Source of the DNA: Fibrella rubiginis | Lineage (GTDB): Bacteria; Bacteroidota; Bacteroidia; Cytophagales; Spirosomataceae | Assembly: GCF_017353185.1 (NCBI RefSeq) | Contig: NZ_JAFMYV010000009.1 | Location: forward strand, 1 to 64,000 | Direction: 5' to 3' | Length of the DNA: 64,000 bases | In this document: piece after piece, positions 8,536 through 17,331 of the stretch | Layout: every line of letters starts with the position of its first letter | Position numbering within the stretch: the first letter of the stretch is position 1 | Made by a program: the position numbers and the translations under genes | The notes under the pieces: model-generated | What the model was told of the DNA's origin: nothing | Seen by the model: the letters and a program-made list of their open reading frames with translations, nothing else | Database searches by the model: none

Positions 8536-10017
8536 TTAGAAGCTGGTCTTCAGGTCATTTTTTGTCACCTTCCCCATCGCATTTCGGGGCAGTTCGGTCA
8601 CGATCACATACCGGCGTGGCACTTTATAGGCGGGCAGTCTGTCGCGAATCCAGCGGTTCAGTTCGTCGGTGTTCAGGGTGGCCTCCTGGCCGACTACGAG
8701 CGCCGCCGCTACCAGTTCACCCCACTCATCGCTGGCGAGGCCCACCACGCTGCAATCCTCAATTTGCGGGTAGGTGCGTAATACCTCTTCAATCTCCAGC
8801 GCCGAAATTTTGTAGCCACCCGACTTGATAATGTCGGTGGAACTGCGACCCAGCATTTTGTAGTAGCCGTCGTCGAGCACCGCCACGTCGCCGGTCCTGA
8901 ACCAGCCGTCTGTTGTGAAAGCGGCTCTGGTGGCTTCTGCTTTCTGCCAGTATTCCTTAAAAACAGCCGCGCCTTTCACCTGGATTTCGCCTGCTTCGCC
9001 CGGTGCCACGTCGTTGTCGTGCTCGTCGGCCAGCCGGACGGTCACGCCCGGCAGGGGCTGCCCGATATGGCCCGCCCGGCGTTCGCCCCGGTAGGGGTTG
9101 CTGATGGCCATACCCAGTTCGGTCATGCCGTAGCGTTCCAGCAGGCGGTGGCCACTGATGGTTTGCCAGCGTTCCATCACCGAAACCGGCAGCGCCGCCG
9201 ACCCCGACACCATTAGCCGGAAGGTGGTCATGGCCGCTGTCAGCGCCTGCTGCTGGTCGTTGGGCAGGGTGTCGTAGTGGGCAATGAGCTTAAAATAAAT
9301 GGTTGGCACGGCCATAAACACCCCCCTGCGCGGCTGTTGGGCCATATCCAGAAACCAGTCGAAAACGCCCTGCGCCGAAAAATGGGGCATAAATGCCACC
9401 GTGCCGCCCGCCCGGAGTGTGCAGGTCACCACGTTGATGATGCCGTGAACGTGGTGCAGCGGCAGTACGCATAGGCTCTGGTCAGTGGGGGCATAGTGCC
9501 AGGCATCCACCAACATCGACACCTGCGCGTCGATGTTGGCGTGGGTGCTCACCACGCCTTTGGGCAGGTTGGTGGTGCCGCTGGTATACAAAATCATGGC
9601 GGGGCGGCTGGGCGGCACCGTTGGCAACACGCCCACCGTCACTAGGTCGTCGTTGCCCGGTACCACCAGTCGTAATTCATGCTCCAGAACATAGGCTGCT
9701 AAAACAGACTCAAATTCAGGCGACACCACTACAATGGCCGCCTGTGTGTCTTCGATGACGTACGTCAGCGAGGGCAGCGGGTGCGTGGTGCAGAGGGGCA
9801 CGGCAACGCCCCCCGCCAGCCAGATGCCCCGCTGCACACGTACGTAATCGAAGCCGGGTGTAACCATAAACGCCACCCGCGCCCCGGCCAGATCGGCCCC
9901 GTTGCCCAGCAGCACGCGGGCAAAGCGTTGGGCCGCGGTTTGTAGCTCGTTGTAACTAAACGAACGGCCATTGGCCATGATAGCCGTTTGGGTCGCGTTC
10001 TCTGGTATCTCGTTCAT
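8536..10017 (-). CDS. Malonyl-CoA synthetase, ACSF3/MatB type
   Basis: The 493-residue acyl-adenylate synthetase has ILYTSGTTNLPKG (P-loop), RYGMTELG, WFRTGD and the C-terminal PRNAMGKVTK lysine. Family placement rests on LPLHHVHGIINVV, AVPTIYFKLIAHYD, RLMVSGSAALP and DIIKSGGYKISALE, which I recognise from ACSF3 and MatB malonyl/methylmalonyl-CoA synthetases. It would convert malonate, ATP and CoA to malonyl-CoA in the cytosol. ATG 10017 (MNEIPENA) is used as the start; the reading frame stays open further upstream but only across the neighbouring gene. madL and madM follow directly, which strongly supports the malonate assignment. No malonyl-CoA decarboxylase is seen. Confidence 0.88.
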   Translation of the reverse strand: MNEIPENATQTAIMANGRSFSYNELQTAAQRFARVLLGNGADLAGARVAFMVTPGFDYVRVQRGIWLAGGVAVPLCTTHPLPSLTYVIEDTQAAIVVVSPEFESVLAAYVLEHELRLVVPGNDDLVTVGVLPTVPPSRPAMILYTSGTTNLPKGVVSTHANIDAQVSMLVDAWHYAPTDQSLCVLPLHHVHGIINVVTCTLRAGGTVAFMPHFSAQGVFDWFLDMAQQPRRGVFMAVPTIYFKLIAHYDTLPNDQQQALTAAMTTFRLMVSGSAALPVSVMERWQTISGHRLLERYGMTELGMAISNPYRGERRAGHIGQPLPGVTVRLADEHDNDVAPGEAGEIQVKGAAVFKEYWQKAEATRAAFTTDGWFRTGDVAVLDDGYYKMLGRSSTDIIKSGGYKISALEIEEVLRTYPQIEDCSVVGLASDEWGELVAAALVVGQEATLNTDELNRWIRDRLPAYKVPRRYVIVTELPRNAMGKVTKNDLKTSF

Positions 10018-10036
10018 GCCATTGGGTTTAACAGGC

Positions 10037-11131
10037 TCAGGCTTTGCCCCATACGTGGATGGCTGTGTTGACAACCAGTTCCAGCTTCCGCCACTGATCG
10101 TCGGCGGTGAGTTCGTTGCCGTGGTGGGTACTCGAAAAGCCACACTGCGGGCTAACGCACAGCTGCTCAAGCGGCACGAACCGGGCGGCTTCGTCAATGC
10201 GTTTGGCCAGATCATCCATCGTTTCAAGCTCACGCAATTTCGACGAAACAAGGCCGAGTACCACCATTTTGTTTCTGGGTACAAACCGGAGCGGGGCAAA
10301 ATCGCCGCTGCGTTCGTCGTCGTACTCCAGGAAATAAGCGTCTACGTTGATGGCGTTGAACAGCGTTTCGGCCACCGGCTCGTAGCCTCCCTGCGCAAAC
10401 CAGGTGCTGCGGTAGTTGCCCCGGCACAGGTGAATACCCACCGTGAGGTCGTCGGGCCGGTCGTTGATCACCGCGTTGATGAGGGCGGCGTAGGTGCGGG
10501 GTAGTTCGTTCGGGTCTTCACCCCGCTCAGCCGCTGCCGCCCGCATAGCAGGGTTGCAGAGGTAAGCCAGGTTGGTATCGTCGAGTTGCAGGTACCGCAA
10601 TCCGGCCTTGTATAACTGGCTTATTTCCTGCCGATAAGCCGTGGCCAGGTCGTGGAAAAACTCGTCTATATCCGGGTACGAGTGGATGTCGATGGCCTTG
10701 CGCCCACCCCGAAAATGAACCATCGTCGGCGACGGAATTGAGACTTTGGGCGTTTGATTCACCACCGACTGGAGGTAGTTGAAATCGGCCACCTGAATGT
10801 CGTGCTGGTGGGTGAGCTTACCCGTCACGCTCAGGGTAGGCGGGGTGAATCCGTCGCCGGCTACTTTGGCTTCGATGCCACCCGTGACCGTTACGCCGGC
10901 CAGTTCTTTCAAAAAATCGAGGTGAAAATAATCCCGCCGAAACTCACCGTCGGTGATGGCTTTCATGCCGGTGGCTTCCACTTTCCGGACGGTTTCGGCA
11001 ATCGCCGCGTCTTCAATAACGCGAAGTTGAGCGGCTGTGATCTCGCCTTTTTTCCAGCGAAGCCGGTTTTCTTTTACGGCGGGGGTTCGTAATAAACTGC
11101 CAACGTGGTCGGCGCGAAAGGGTGGTTTCAT
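10037..11131 (-). CDS. MetE-like (YxjG/YxjH family) methyltransferase
   Basis: The 364-residue protein corresponds to the catalytic C-terminal half of cobalamin-independent methionine synthase, as in the YxjG family. It begins PFRADHVGSLLR, and the zinc ligands are all present: His and Cys in GIHLCRGN, Glu in FLEYDDERSGDF and Cys in SPQCGFSST. These proteins move a methyl group to a thiol. Its presence in an aromatic acid operon is unusual: it might receive methyl groups released from methoxy aromatics or act on another thiol, but neither is shown. ATG 11131 is chosen; the frame can be extended to a TTG at 11200 that overlaps the hydrolase stop. Confidence 0.87.
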   Translation of the reverse strand: MKPPFRADHVGSLLRTPAVKENRLRWKKGEITAAQLRVIEDAAIAETVRKVEATGMKAITDGEFRRDYFHLDFLKELAGVTVTGGIEAKVAGDGFTPPTLSVTGKLTHQHDIQVADFNYLQSVVNQTPKVSIPSPTMVHFRGGRKAIDIHSYPDIDEFFHDLATAYRQEISQLYKAGLRYLQLDDTNLAYLCNPAMRAAAAERGEDPNELPRTYAALINAVINDRPDDLTVGIHLCRGNYRSTWFAQGGYEPVAETLFNAINVDAYFLEYDDERSGDFAPLRFVPRNKMVVLGLVSSKLRELETMDDLAKRIDEAARFVPLEQLCVSPQCGFSSTHHGNELTADDQWRKLELVVNTAIHVWGKA

Positions 11132-11192
11132 AAGGGTCTGGTTGCGGGTGTCTGGACGTAATGGCGGTGCTGGGTTTAACCTTGTCTGGGTC

Positions 11193-12323
11193 TCAGTCAA
11201 TAAAGCCGGGGCTGGCCTTGGTGCCGGTTTTTACCCACCGCCGCAGGGCGTCGAAGGCGGTGGTGGTCTGGGTTGGGGTAAACGCGCAATGGGCCTGCCC
11301 GTTGGTGTAGTTGACGGTAAAAAAGGCGTCTTTGCCCTGCTGGTGCACCATGTTTTCGTAGTTGACCACGCCGTAGGTAGGCGGAATCAACTGGTCGTAG
11401 AGGGTGTGCACGAGCAACACGGGTTTGCTGATTGTACCGGTGCGGTCATATTTTTTGAAGAGCCGATCGGGATTTGCCGTTGCCGCCAGGCGCTCGGCTT
11501 TCTGGTTCACCAGCAGGTTGTCGGGGAAGCCGCTGTAGACCGTGTTCGTGTTATCGAAGGGGTTGCCTTTGGCTTTCTGGGCCAGGTCGCGCAGCACGTT
11601 TTCATTGAAAAAAAGCGTAAAAGGCAAGTCGTCGGGTTTCAGGTCGAACCGGCGGGCAAATGCCACCGCCAACGCCGAATCTTTGGCGAAAATGGCCCGT
11701 CTGATTTCCTGCGCCCGCGCCATCATCTTCCGTACGTCCTGCGCCTGGTAAGGCTTTGATAAGTCGAAAATAGCCGTCAGCGGCGTGACAACACCCGGAA
11801 ACAGCCCGTTAAACGTAGCGTACATATCGAACTCCTTGCGGCATTGCAGGTACGGACGGCTCGACAGCGGGCAGAGGGGCAGGCCACCGGCGTAATCATT
11901 GCCGAAGTTTTCGAGTGTCGCCAGCGCGATACCCCCACCCATGGAGTGGCCCACTATAAACGTGGTGTCGGGTTTGCCGTAGGTCTTGACCACATGCTGT
12001 CGCAGGGCTTCCGTATCATCTACGCCCTGCGCGAGGGCAAACCCCTGGTACTGGTAATCGGAGGCGGCCACGGCAAAACCCCGATCCAGAAAAGGCTTCA
12101 TGCGGACCAGGAAATCGGGATTCTGGTTTTGCAGGGGCCTGCTGCCCACAAAGTCGTAGCCATGGGCGTACATAACCAGCTTTTTTTGCCAGTTGGGCGG
12201 AAATAAAATTCGGTAGCGGGCACCAGCAATAGCCCCCGAATCGATCCTGACCACCGATTGGGCCATTGTGCTGTTAGCGAGCAGCCACAAAGCGAAAAGT
12301 ATCTTTCTTACGTGTGCCATCAT
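11193..12323 (-). CDS. Secreted alpha/beta hydrolase, possible aromatic esterase
   Basis: This 376-residue protein has an N-terminal signal peptide (cleavage near MAQS), a MYAHGYDF oxyanion region, nucleophile elbow GHSMGGG and a late His in QAHCAF. It is likely a periplasmic serine hydrolase. The start codon overlaps the feruloyl-CoA synthase stop in an ATGA arrangement, indicating translational coupling. Release of hydroxycinnamates from plant esters before their activation to CoA thioesters is the simplest role; that is context-based inference, since the family is broad. Confidence 0.85.
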   Translation of the reverse strand: MMAHVRKILFALWLLANSTMAQSVVRIDSGAIAGARYRILFPPNWQKKLVMYAHGYDFVGSRPLQNQNPDFLVRMKPFLDRGFAVAASDYQYQGFALAQGVDDTEALRQHVVKTYGKPDTTFIVGHSMGGGIALATLENFGNDYAGGLPLCPLSSRPYLQCRKEFDMYATFNGLFPGVVTPLTAIFDLSKPYQAQDVRKMMARAQEIRRAIFAKDSALAVAFARRFDLKPDDLPFTLFFNENVLRDLAQKAKGNPFDNTNTVYSGFPDNLLVNQKAERLAATANPDRLFKKYDRTGTISKPVLLVHTLYDQLIPPTYGVVNYENMVHQQGKDAFFTVNYTNGQAHCAFTPTQTTTAFDALRRWVKTGTKASPGFID

Positions 12324-14116
12324 TTGGTATAAAGTTGTTGAACCAACACGGCTCGATGCTGCAAAACAGCCCGCTGATTGAGCGAGCCTTTATCCGTGAT
12401 TTCGCCCAGATCAATAGAAGGCGGGTCGAGGGCCACAATGGCCCTGGCAATGCGGTTGGCACTGCCCGTGGCGGTTTGGTTTAGCCGGGCCAGCAACGCA
12501 TCGACAAACTGCTGCACCGCCGGGTGCTGAAACACAACCCGTTGCGGGGTATTGGCCGGGAGGTCGGCCAGTTGCTGGCAGGCCTGCGGGTTCAGAAACA
12601 GAATGGCACTCACGTATTCCTGGTCCAGGCCGGCCAGCACGACGTCCTGCACCACGGGCGAGCCTGCCGCTAATACACTGGCTTTCAATATACCCACATT
12701 CACCCAGGTGCCCGTCGAGAGCTTAAAATCCTCGGCAATTCGCCCGTCGAACAGCAGCCCTTTGTCGGGGTCTGTTTCGTCGACAAACCGGACGGCATCA
12801 CCTGTTTTGTAATACCCCTCCTCGTCAAACGCGCTGGCCGTGGCTGCGGTCTGTTGCCAGTAGCCGGGCGTTACGTTAGGACCTTTGTAGCGGATTTCCA
12901 GCTTGTTGCCGTCTGGCACGAGCTTGACCGACAGCCCCGCCACCGGCACGCCCAGCAGCCCCGAATAGCTGCCCGGCCAGTTGGCAAACAAGGCCGACGG
13001 TCCCGATTCGGTGCAGCCAAGCCCCGTAATAATGGGTACCACCCGCCCCGTTGTTTCGCGGGATAATGCTTCCAGCCGCGACCACACAGGCTGGGCAAGG
13101 CTGGCCCCGGCGTAGAAAAGGAAGTGCAGGTTGCGGAAGAACGTAGCCCGCAGATCGGGTTCAGCCTCCAGATAGGGGAGGAGCATCGAAAACCCCTTTG
13201 GCACGTTGAAATAGGCCGTTGGCGACAGTTCACGCAGGTTTTGAACGGTGGTTTCGATGCCATCGGGCGTTGGCTTGCCGTCGTCGATGTACAGGGTGCC
13301 GCCATTGTAGAGGGCCATGCCAACGTTATGATTTCCCCCAAACGTGTGGTTCCAGGGCAGCCAGTCTATGAATACGGGCGGCTTGGCTGCCAGGCAGGGA
13401 AAGGCCTGCGTGATCTGCTGCAAATTGGCGCACCACATCCTGTGGGTGTTTATGACGCCCTTGGGCAAACCCGTTGAGCCGGAGGTAAACAGGATTTTGG
13501 CAACTGTATCGCCCGTGACGCGCTCGTGGGCTTTGGCAACGGCGGTGGTAGGGGTAGTGGCAAGCAGGTCGTTGAAGGAAACCGCTACCGGCTCCTCCAC
13601 CGATACCAGTCGGGCCGTTGGAAACAGGCCGCGCGCCATGGCCAGTGCGGGGGCGTACTCGCGCCCGTTTTGCGCGAAAATCAGCTTCGGCGCCAGGAGC
13701 GTAAGGGTGTGCCGAAGTTTGCTAAAATCGCCGGAGGTCAGTGCGTAAGCGGGCGAAATAGGCGAATACGGAATACCAACGTGCAATGCCGCCAGGGCCA
13801 GCAGGGCGTGTTCGAGGCTGTTTTCTGACAAAATGGCGATGGTATCCCCTTCGGCAAATTGCAGGTCGAGCAGGTACTGCGCAATGGCTTCAACACGCCT
13901 CAGGGTGTTGGCATAGGTAAGCGGTTGCCCCCAGCCAGCCGCGTTCCGCCGGGCCAAAAACGGCTGATCGGGGGTGTGCCCGGCCCAATGCATGAGCTTT
14001 TGAGTAATGGTCTGCGGAAATGGCTGTAAGGCCTGCTCTGAATGGATCAGTATAGATCCATCGGAGCGGGTCAGTTTCCGGGTTGCAATGGGGCCAAACG
14101 TTGCTGTCTGTGTCAT
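12320..14116 (-). CDS. fcs: Feruloyl-CoA synthase
   Basis: The 598-residue acyl-CoA synthetase has the P-loop FTSGSTGLPKGVINTH, IDWLPWNHTFGGNHN, ITGLGCTESGPS and the GLLFDGRIAEDFKLSTGTW segment characteristic of feruloyl-CoA synthases. It activates ferulate, p-coumarate or caffeate to the CoA thioester with ATP. The next genes in the operon order are a crotonase (upstream) and a secreted hydrolase (overlapping by 4 bp). Length and motifs match Fcs proteins of 590-630 residues. The substrate range is not determinable from sequence. Confidence 0.9.
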   Translation of the reverse strand: MTQTATFGPIATRKLTRSDGSILIHSEQALQPFPQTITQKLMHWAGHTPDQPFLARRNAAGWGQPLTYANTLRRVEAIAQYLLDLQFAEGDTIAILSENSLEHALLALAALHVGIPYSPISPAYALTSGDFSKLRHTLTLLAPKLIFAQNGREYAPALAMARGLFPTARLVSVEEPVAVSFNDLLATTPTTAVAKAHERVTGDTVAKILFTSGSTGLPKGVINTHRMWCANLQQITQAFPCLAAKPPVFIDWLPWNHTFGGNHNVGMALYNGGTLYIDDGKPTPDGIETTVQNLRELSPTAYFNVPKGFSMLLPYLEAEPDLRATFFRNLHFLFYAGASLAQPVWSRLEALSRETTGRVVPIITGLGCTESGPSALFANWPGSYSGLLGVPVAGLSVKLVPDGNKLEIRYKGPNVTPGYWQQTAATASAFDEEGYYKTGDAVRFVDETDPDKGLLFDGRIAEDFKLSTGTWVNVGILKASVLAAGSPVVQDVVLAGLDQEYVSAILFLNPQACQQLADLPANTPQRVVFQHPAVQQFVDALLARLNQTATGSANRIARAIVALDPPSIDLGEITDKGSLNQRAVLQHRAVLVQQLYTK

Positions 14117-14144
14117 GTATGGATCGCGGATGAGACGGCCAGGC

Positions 14145-14912
14145 TTATTCGCCTACTTTTTTCGCTCTGCCAGCCAGAAAATCCTGCAGGCGGGCTTTGG
14201 CTTCGGGCGCATCCTGGGCAATGGCGGCCGTGAGTGATTCCATCAGCAGCCCCTGCTCCTGCGGAGACTCGGCAATGCGCGGTAGGATGTGCATGAGCGC
14301 GTAGTTGGTCATGTCCGTATTGCCCGCTACTGTCTGGGCCAGTGCCAGTGCCTGCGGTAGTCCTTCGCCGTTCTCCACCAGATATTGCGCCAGACCGATA
14401 CGTTCGCCTTCGTCGGCGGTGTAGACGCGGCCCGTCAGCATCATATCGGTCATGCGGGCCAGGCCAATGAGTTTGGGCACGCGCACAGAAGCGCCGCCGC
14501 CCACAAAAATGCCCCGTTGCCCTTCGGGGAGGGCGTAGAACGTGCTTTTTTCGGCCACCCGGATGTGGCAGGCAGCGGCCAGTTCCAGCCCGCCACCCAC
14601 GCAGGCCCCGTGCAGCACGGCGATGACGGGCACGGTACCAAACTGCACCCGGTCCAGCGCCCGGTGCCACATCCGCGAGTGGTGCAGCCCCTGCACGGCG
14701 TTGCGTTCGGTCAGGGCTGAAAGGTCCAGCCCGGCGCTGAAATGCTGCCCTTCGCCCCGTAATACCACGCAACGGATACCGTCGGGAATGGCCGAAAACA
14801 GGGCTTCGATACCCAGAATAAGCTCATCGTTGAGGGCGTTGCGCTTGTCGGGCCGGTTGAGCTTCACCAGCAGCACGGCACCCTGAATAGCAGTTTGAAG
14901 GAAAGCTGTCAT
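14145..14912 (-). CDS. Crotonase/enoyl-CoA hydratase family protein
   Basis: The 255-residue protein has the crotonase oxyanion-hole signatures QHFSAGLDLSAL near residue 57-68 and HGACVGGGLELAAA near 103-116, plus an acidic residue in LPEGQRGIF. It lies 28 bp upstream of feruloyl-CoA synthase, so hydration and aldol cleavage or beta-oxidation of a hydroxycinnamoyl-CoA is expected. It does not resemble the Pseudomonas FerB/Ech sequence closely by eye, so assignment as feruloyl-CoA hydratase-lyase should be held loosely. Confidence 0.85.
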   Translation of the reverse strand: MTAFLQTAIQGAVLLVKLNRPDKRNALNDELILGIEALFSAIPDGIRCVVLRGEGQHFSAGLDLSALTERNAVQGLHHSRMWHRALDRVQFGTVPVIAVLHGACVGGGLELAAACHIRVAEKSTFYALPEGQRGIFVGGGASVRVPKLIGLARMTDMMLTGRVYTADEGERIGLAQYLVENGEGLPQALALAQTVAGNTDMTNYALMHILPRIAESPQEQGLLMESLTAAIAQDAPEAKARLQDFLAGRAKKVGE

Positions 14913-14925
14913 GTTGCGTTTACCG

Positions 14926-16263
14926 TTATTGGGATAGGGCCTGTTCGGCTGGTATGGTGAGCAGCATGGCGTTACGGTAGGGCTTGAGGGCCAGCCAGGT
15001 GAGCAGCAGCGTCATGATGCCGCCAATGGCAAACAGCAGCATCAGCGAATAGCGGATGGCCCCTTCGTCGTGGAAGACGTAGTCGGTGAAAATAGCCACC
15101 GACGTGGGGCCTAAGCCAATGCCAATGAGGTTAAGGATGAAGAGAAAGATAGACGAAGCCAGCGCCCGCACCTGGTTGGGCATGATTTCCTGAATGGCTG
15201 CCGTAGCCGCCCCAAACGGAGCCGCCAGCGCGAAGCTGGGCACAAAAACGGCCAGCAATGCCCATTCGGCGCGGGGTAGCAACGGCAGCACCACCGCCAG
15301 CAAACAGCCCACCCCACCCAGCAACCCTACGCGTAGCCTGCCGTCGGCGATGCCCTGCCGCACGAGCCGGTCGGCATACCAGCCACCGAAGAGCGCACCC
15401 GAAATAGACGACGCCACCAGTACGGCGCCGTAGAAGGCACCGGCGCGGGGCACCTCCCAGCCGTAGGTGCGGGCCACGAAGGTGGGAATCCAGGCATTGC
15501 ATCCGTAGTTGACCAGCGCCCCGAAGGCGGTGGCAAAGCAGATGAGGAGATAGGCCCTGCGGTGCCTGAAAATCAGCGTTAATGACTCGGCAAGGGATGG
15601 CCGAACCACCTCGCCCTGGTGCTGAAGCGTATGGGTACGGCCCGGTTCACGGATGGTCAGCAGCAACGCCGCCACCACCAGTCCCGGCAAACCGATGTAA
15701 AGAAAAATGAGCTGCCAGGGAAAAACGGCACCCAGCAGCGGCACCGTCACCAGCCCCGCCGTAGGTAACCCCGCCACAATGCCCGATCCGATGAGCATGG
15801 CCAGCCCCGACCCCAGAAAAACACCCAGCGAAAACACGCTTAGCGCCGTTGCCAGCCTGTTTTTGGGGAAATAGTCGGCAATGATGGAATAGGCCGAAGG
15901 CGACAGCGTAGCCTCGCCAACCCCAACGCCCATACGGGCCAGAAAAAACTGCGAATACGTCCGGATGCCGCCGCAAAAACTGGTCATCAGGCTCCAGACG
16001 GTAATGCCCACAATGACAATATTCCGGCGGTTGTAGCGGTCGGCAAGCCGGCCAATCAGGACACCAAACAGGGTGTAGAAAATGGCGAAACTCAGGCCCA
16101 TCAGCAGGCTCATTTCGGTATCGCTCAGGTGCAGATCGCGCTTGATGGGTTTCACAAGCAGGCTGAGAATCTGCCGGTCTATGAATGACGAAATGTTGGC
16201 CAGCGTCAGAATGAAGATGGCATACCAGGCCGACCGTAGTGAGGACCGAACAGACTTTTCCAT
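14926..16263 (-). CDS. MFS transporter (spinster/organic acid type)
   Basis: The 445-residue protein has about 12 membrane segments and the MFS motif IGRLADRYNRRN between helices 2 and 3; the first helix is followed by NISSFIDRQILSLLV, common in the spinster-like subgroup. It is the first gene of the minus-strand operon, 13 bp before the crotonase gene, and faces the LysR gene across a 127-bp control region. It probably imports the operon's aromatic substrate, giving the cluster two MFS carriers plus MadLM. Confidence 0.88.
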   Translation of the reverse strand: MEKSVRSSLRSAWYAIFILTLANISSFIDRQILSLLVKPIKRDLHLSDTEMSLLMGLSFAIFYTLFGVLIGRLADRYNRRNIVIVGITVWSLMTSFCGGIRTYSQFFLARMGVGVGEATLSPSAYSIIADYFPKNRLATALSVFSLGVFLGSGLAMLIGSGIVAGLPTAGLVTVPLLGAVFPWQLIFLYIGLPGLVVAALLLTIREPGRTHTLQHQGEVVRPSLAESLTLIFRHRRAYLLICFATAFGALVNYGCNAWIPTFVARTYGWEVPRAGAFYGAVLVASSISGALFGGWYADRLVRQGIADGRLRVGLLGGVGCLLAVVLPLLPRAEWALLAVFVPSFALAAPFGAATAAIQEIMPNQVRALASSIFLFILNLIGIGLGPTSVAIFTDYVFHDEGAIRYSLMLLFAIGGIMTLLLTWLALKPYRNAMLLTIPAEQALSQ

Positions 16264-16339
16264 AGAGTACCCTGTCGTTTATCCTCACAAAAAGGCAGAA
16301 AAAGGTGGGTAAAGTCCAATACCAGTTTGTTATAAGGCG

Positions 16340-16354
16340 ATAAGAAAAACTTAT
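16340..16354. promoter_or_regulatory. Candidate LysR-type operator
   Basis: ATAAG-N5-CTTAT is an inverted repeat containing T-N11-A (16341 to 16353), the usual core of LysR-type regulator sites. It lies in the 127-bp gap between the divergent LysR gene (ATG 16391) and the 12-kb minus-strand operon (ATG 16263). A further ATAAG half-site lies at 16332. Binding by the adjacent regulator is inference. Confidence 0.5.
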
Positions 16355-16390
16355 TAGGCTTACTTTTAGCTGTTGCAGCAAACGGGCAGT

Positions 16391-17299
16391 ATGGAACTAC
16401 GACAGCTACGGTATTTTATGGGGGTAGCCGATGAGTTGCACTTTGGGCGGGCAGCCAAAAAATTGTTTGTCTCGCAGCCTGCACTTAGCCAGCAGATTCG
16501 GGCGTTGGAGCGCGAACTGGGCGTCGAACTGTTCGTTGCCAAGAAACGTACCCAACTGCGGAAGGTTGAGCTAACCGAAGCGGGCACCCTGTTTCTGACC
16601 GACGCCCGGCAGATTGTGCAGGCCAGCCAGCGGGCCATTGAGCAGGTACGGCGCGTTGGGTCGAGCCAACAGACGGTTACCCTGGCTGTGTTTAAGCTGA
16701 TTTTGCCCCATCGTATTTTGGGTATGCTGGATCTGTTTGCCACGCACTTTCCGTTGCTCAAAATTCAGCTTGTTGAACTCCCAACGGCCCTGCAGGTGCA
16801 GGAATGGGTGGCCAATGACCGCGTCGACATGGGCCTGACCGTGTTACCCCTGGCGCATAAGGGGCTGCTGGCCAAACCTTACGCGATCACAGAATACCGA
16901 ATCCTGATGAGCCGGAATCATCCGCTGGCGGGTGGGGCGGCTGTTCAGCTGGCGGCGTTGCGGGGCGAAAAATGGGTGGATCATGGGCAGGATGCCGGGT
17001 TGTATTATGACCAGCTCGAGGCCGTTTGCCGGGCGGCAGAGGTGGACCGGGAAAAAAACATTGTGCAGATCGTGCCTTCTTTCGACCTGCTGAAAAGCCT
17101 GGTAAGCCTCGGCAAAGGCATTGCGTTTGTTCCGGCTTCGCTCAATTTAGCGCAGGAACCCAACCTGCTGGCCATGCCCATTATGAACGCCGACGGAAGT
17201 CCGTTCCGGCAAATTCTCATTCGGCACATACTGATTCATCAGGCCACCCAACCTACCCCGCTGGTGCAGGCGCTGGCCGGCCTGGTAGCCGCCGTGTAG
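16391..17299 (+). CDS. LysR-family transcriptional regulator
   Basis: The 302-residue protein has the N-terminal winged helix-turn-helix (MELRQLRYFMGVADELHFG ... FVSQPALSQQIRALE) followed by a two-lobe effector domain from about residue 90. LysR regulators of aromatic degradation (CatR, BenM, PcaQ) share this form and act on divergent operons with the pathway compound as effector. The start at ATG 16391 matches family N-termini; a TTG at 16373 would add six residues. It probably controls the minus-strand feruloyl-CoA synthase operon and may also influence the pca operon. Confidence 0.9.
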   Translation: MELRQLRYFMGVADELHFGRAAKKLFVSQPALSQQIRALERELGVELFVAKKRTQLRKVELTEAGTLFLTDARQIVQASQRAIEQVRRVGSSQQTVTLAVFKLILPHRILGMLDLFATHFPLLKIQLVELPTALQVQEWVANDRVDMGLTVLPLAHKGLLAKPYAITEYRILMSRNHPLAGGAAVQLAALRGEKWVDHGQDAGLYYDQLEAVCRAAEVDREKNIVQIVPSFDLLKSLVSLGKGIAFVPASLNLAQEPNLLAMPIMNADGSPFRQILIRHILIHQATQPTPLVQALAGLVAAV

Positions 17300-17331
17300 C
17301 CGCACCCATGTTTGGTTTGTCTAAGATGCCG

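Noticed and set aside
10018..10299. Open extension of the malonyl-CoA synthetase frame
   Set aside because: It overlaps the MetE-like gene in another frame; the family N-terminus starts at ATG 10017.
14145..14912. Confident assignment as feruloyl-CoA hydratase-lyase (Ech/FerB)
   Set aside because: Context fits, but the sequence lacks visible similarity to the Pseudomonas enzyme beyond the general crotonase motifs.
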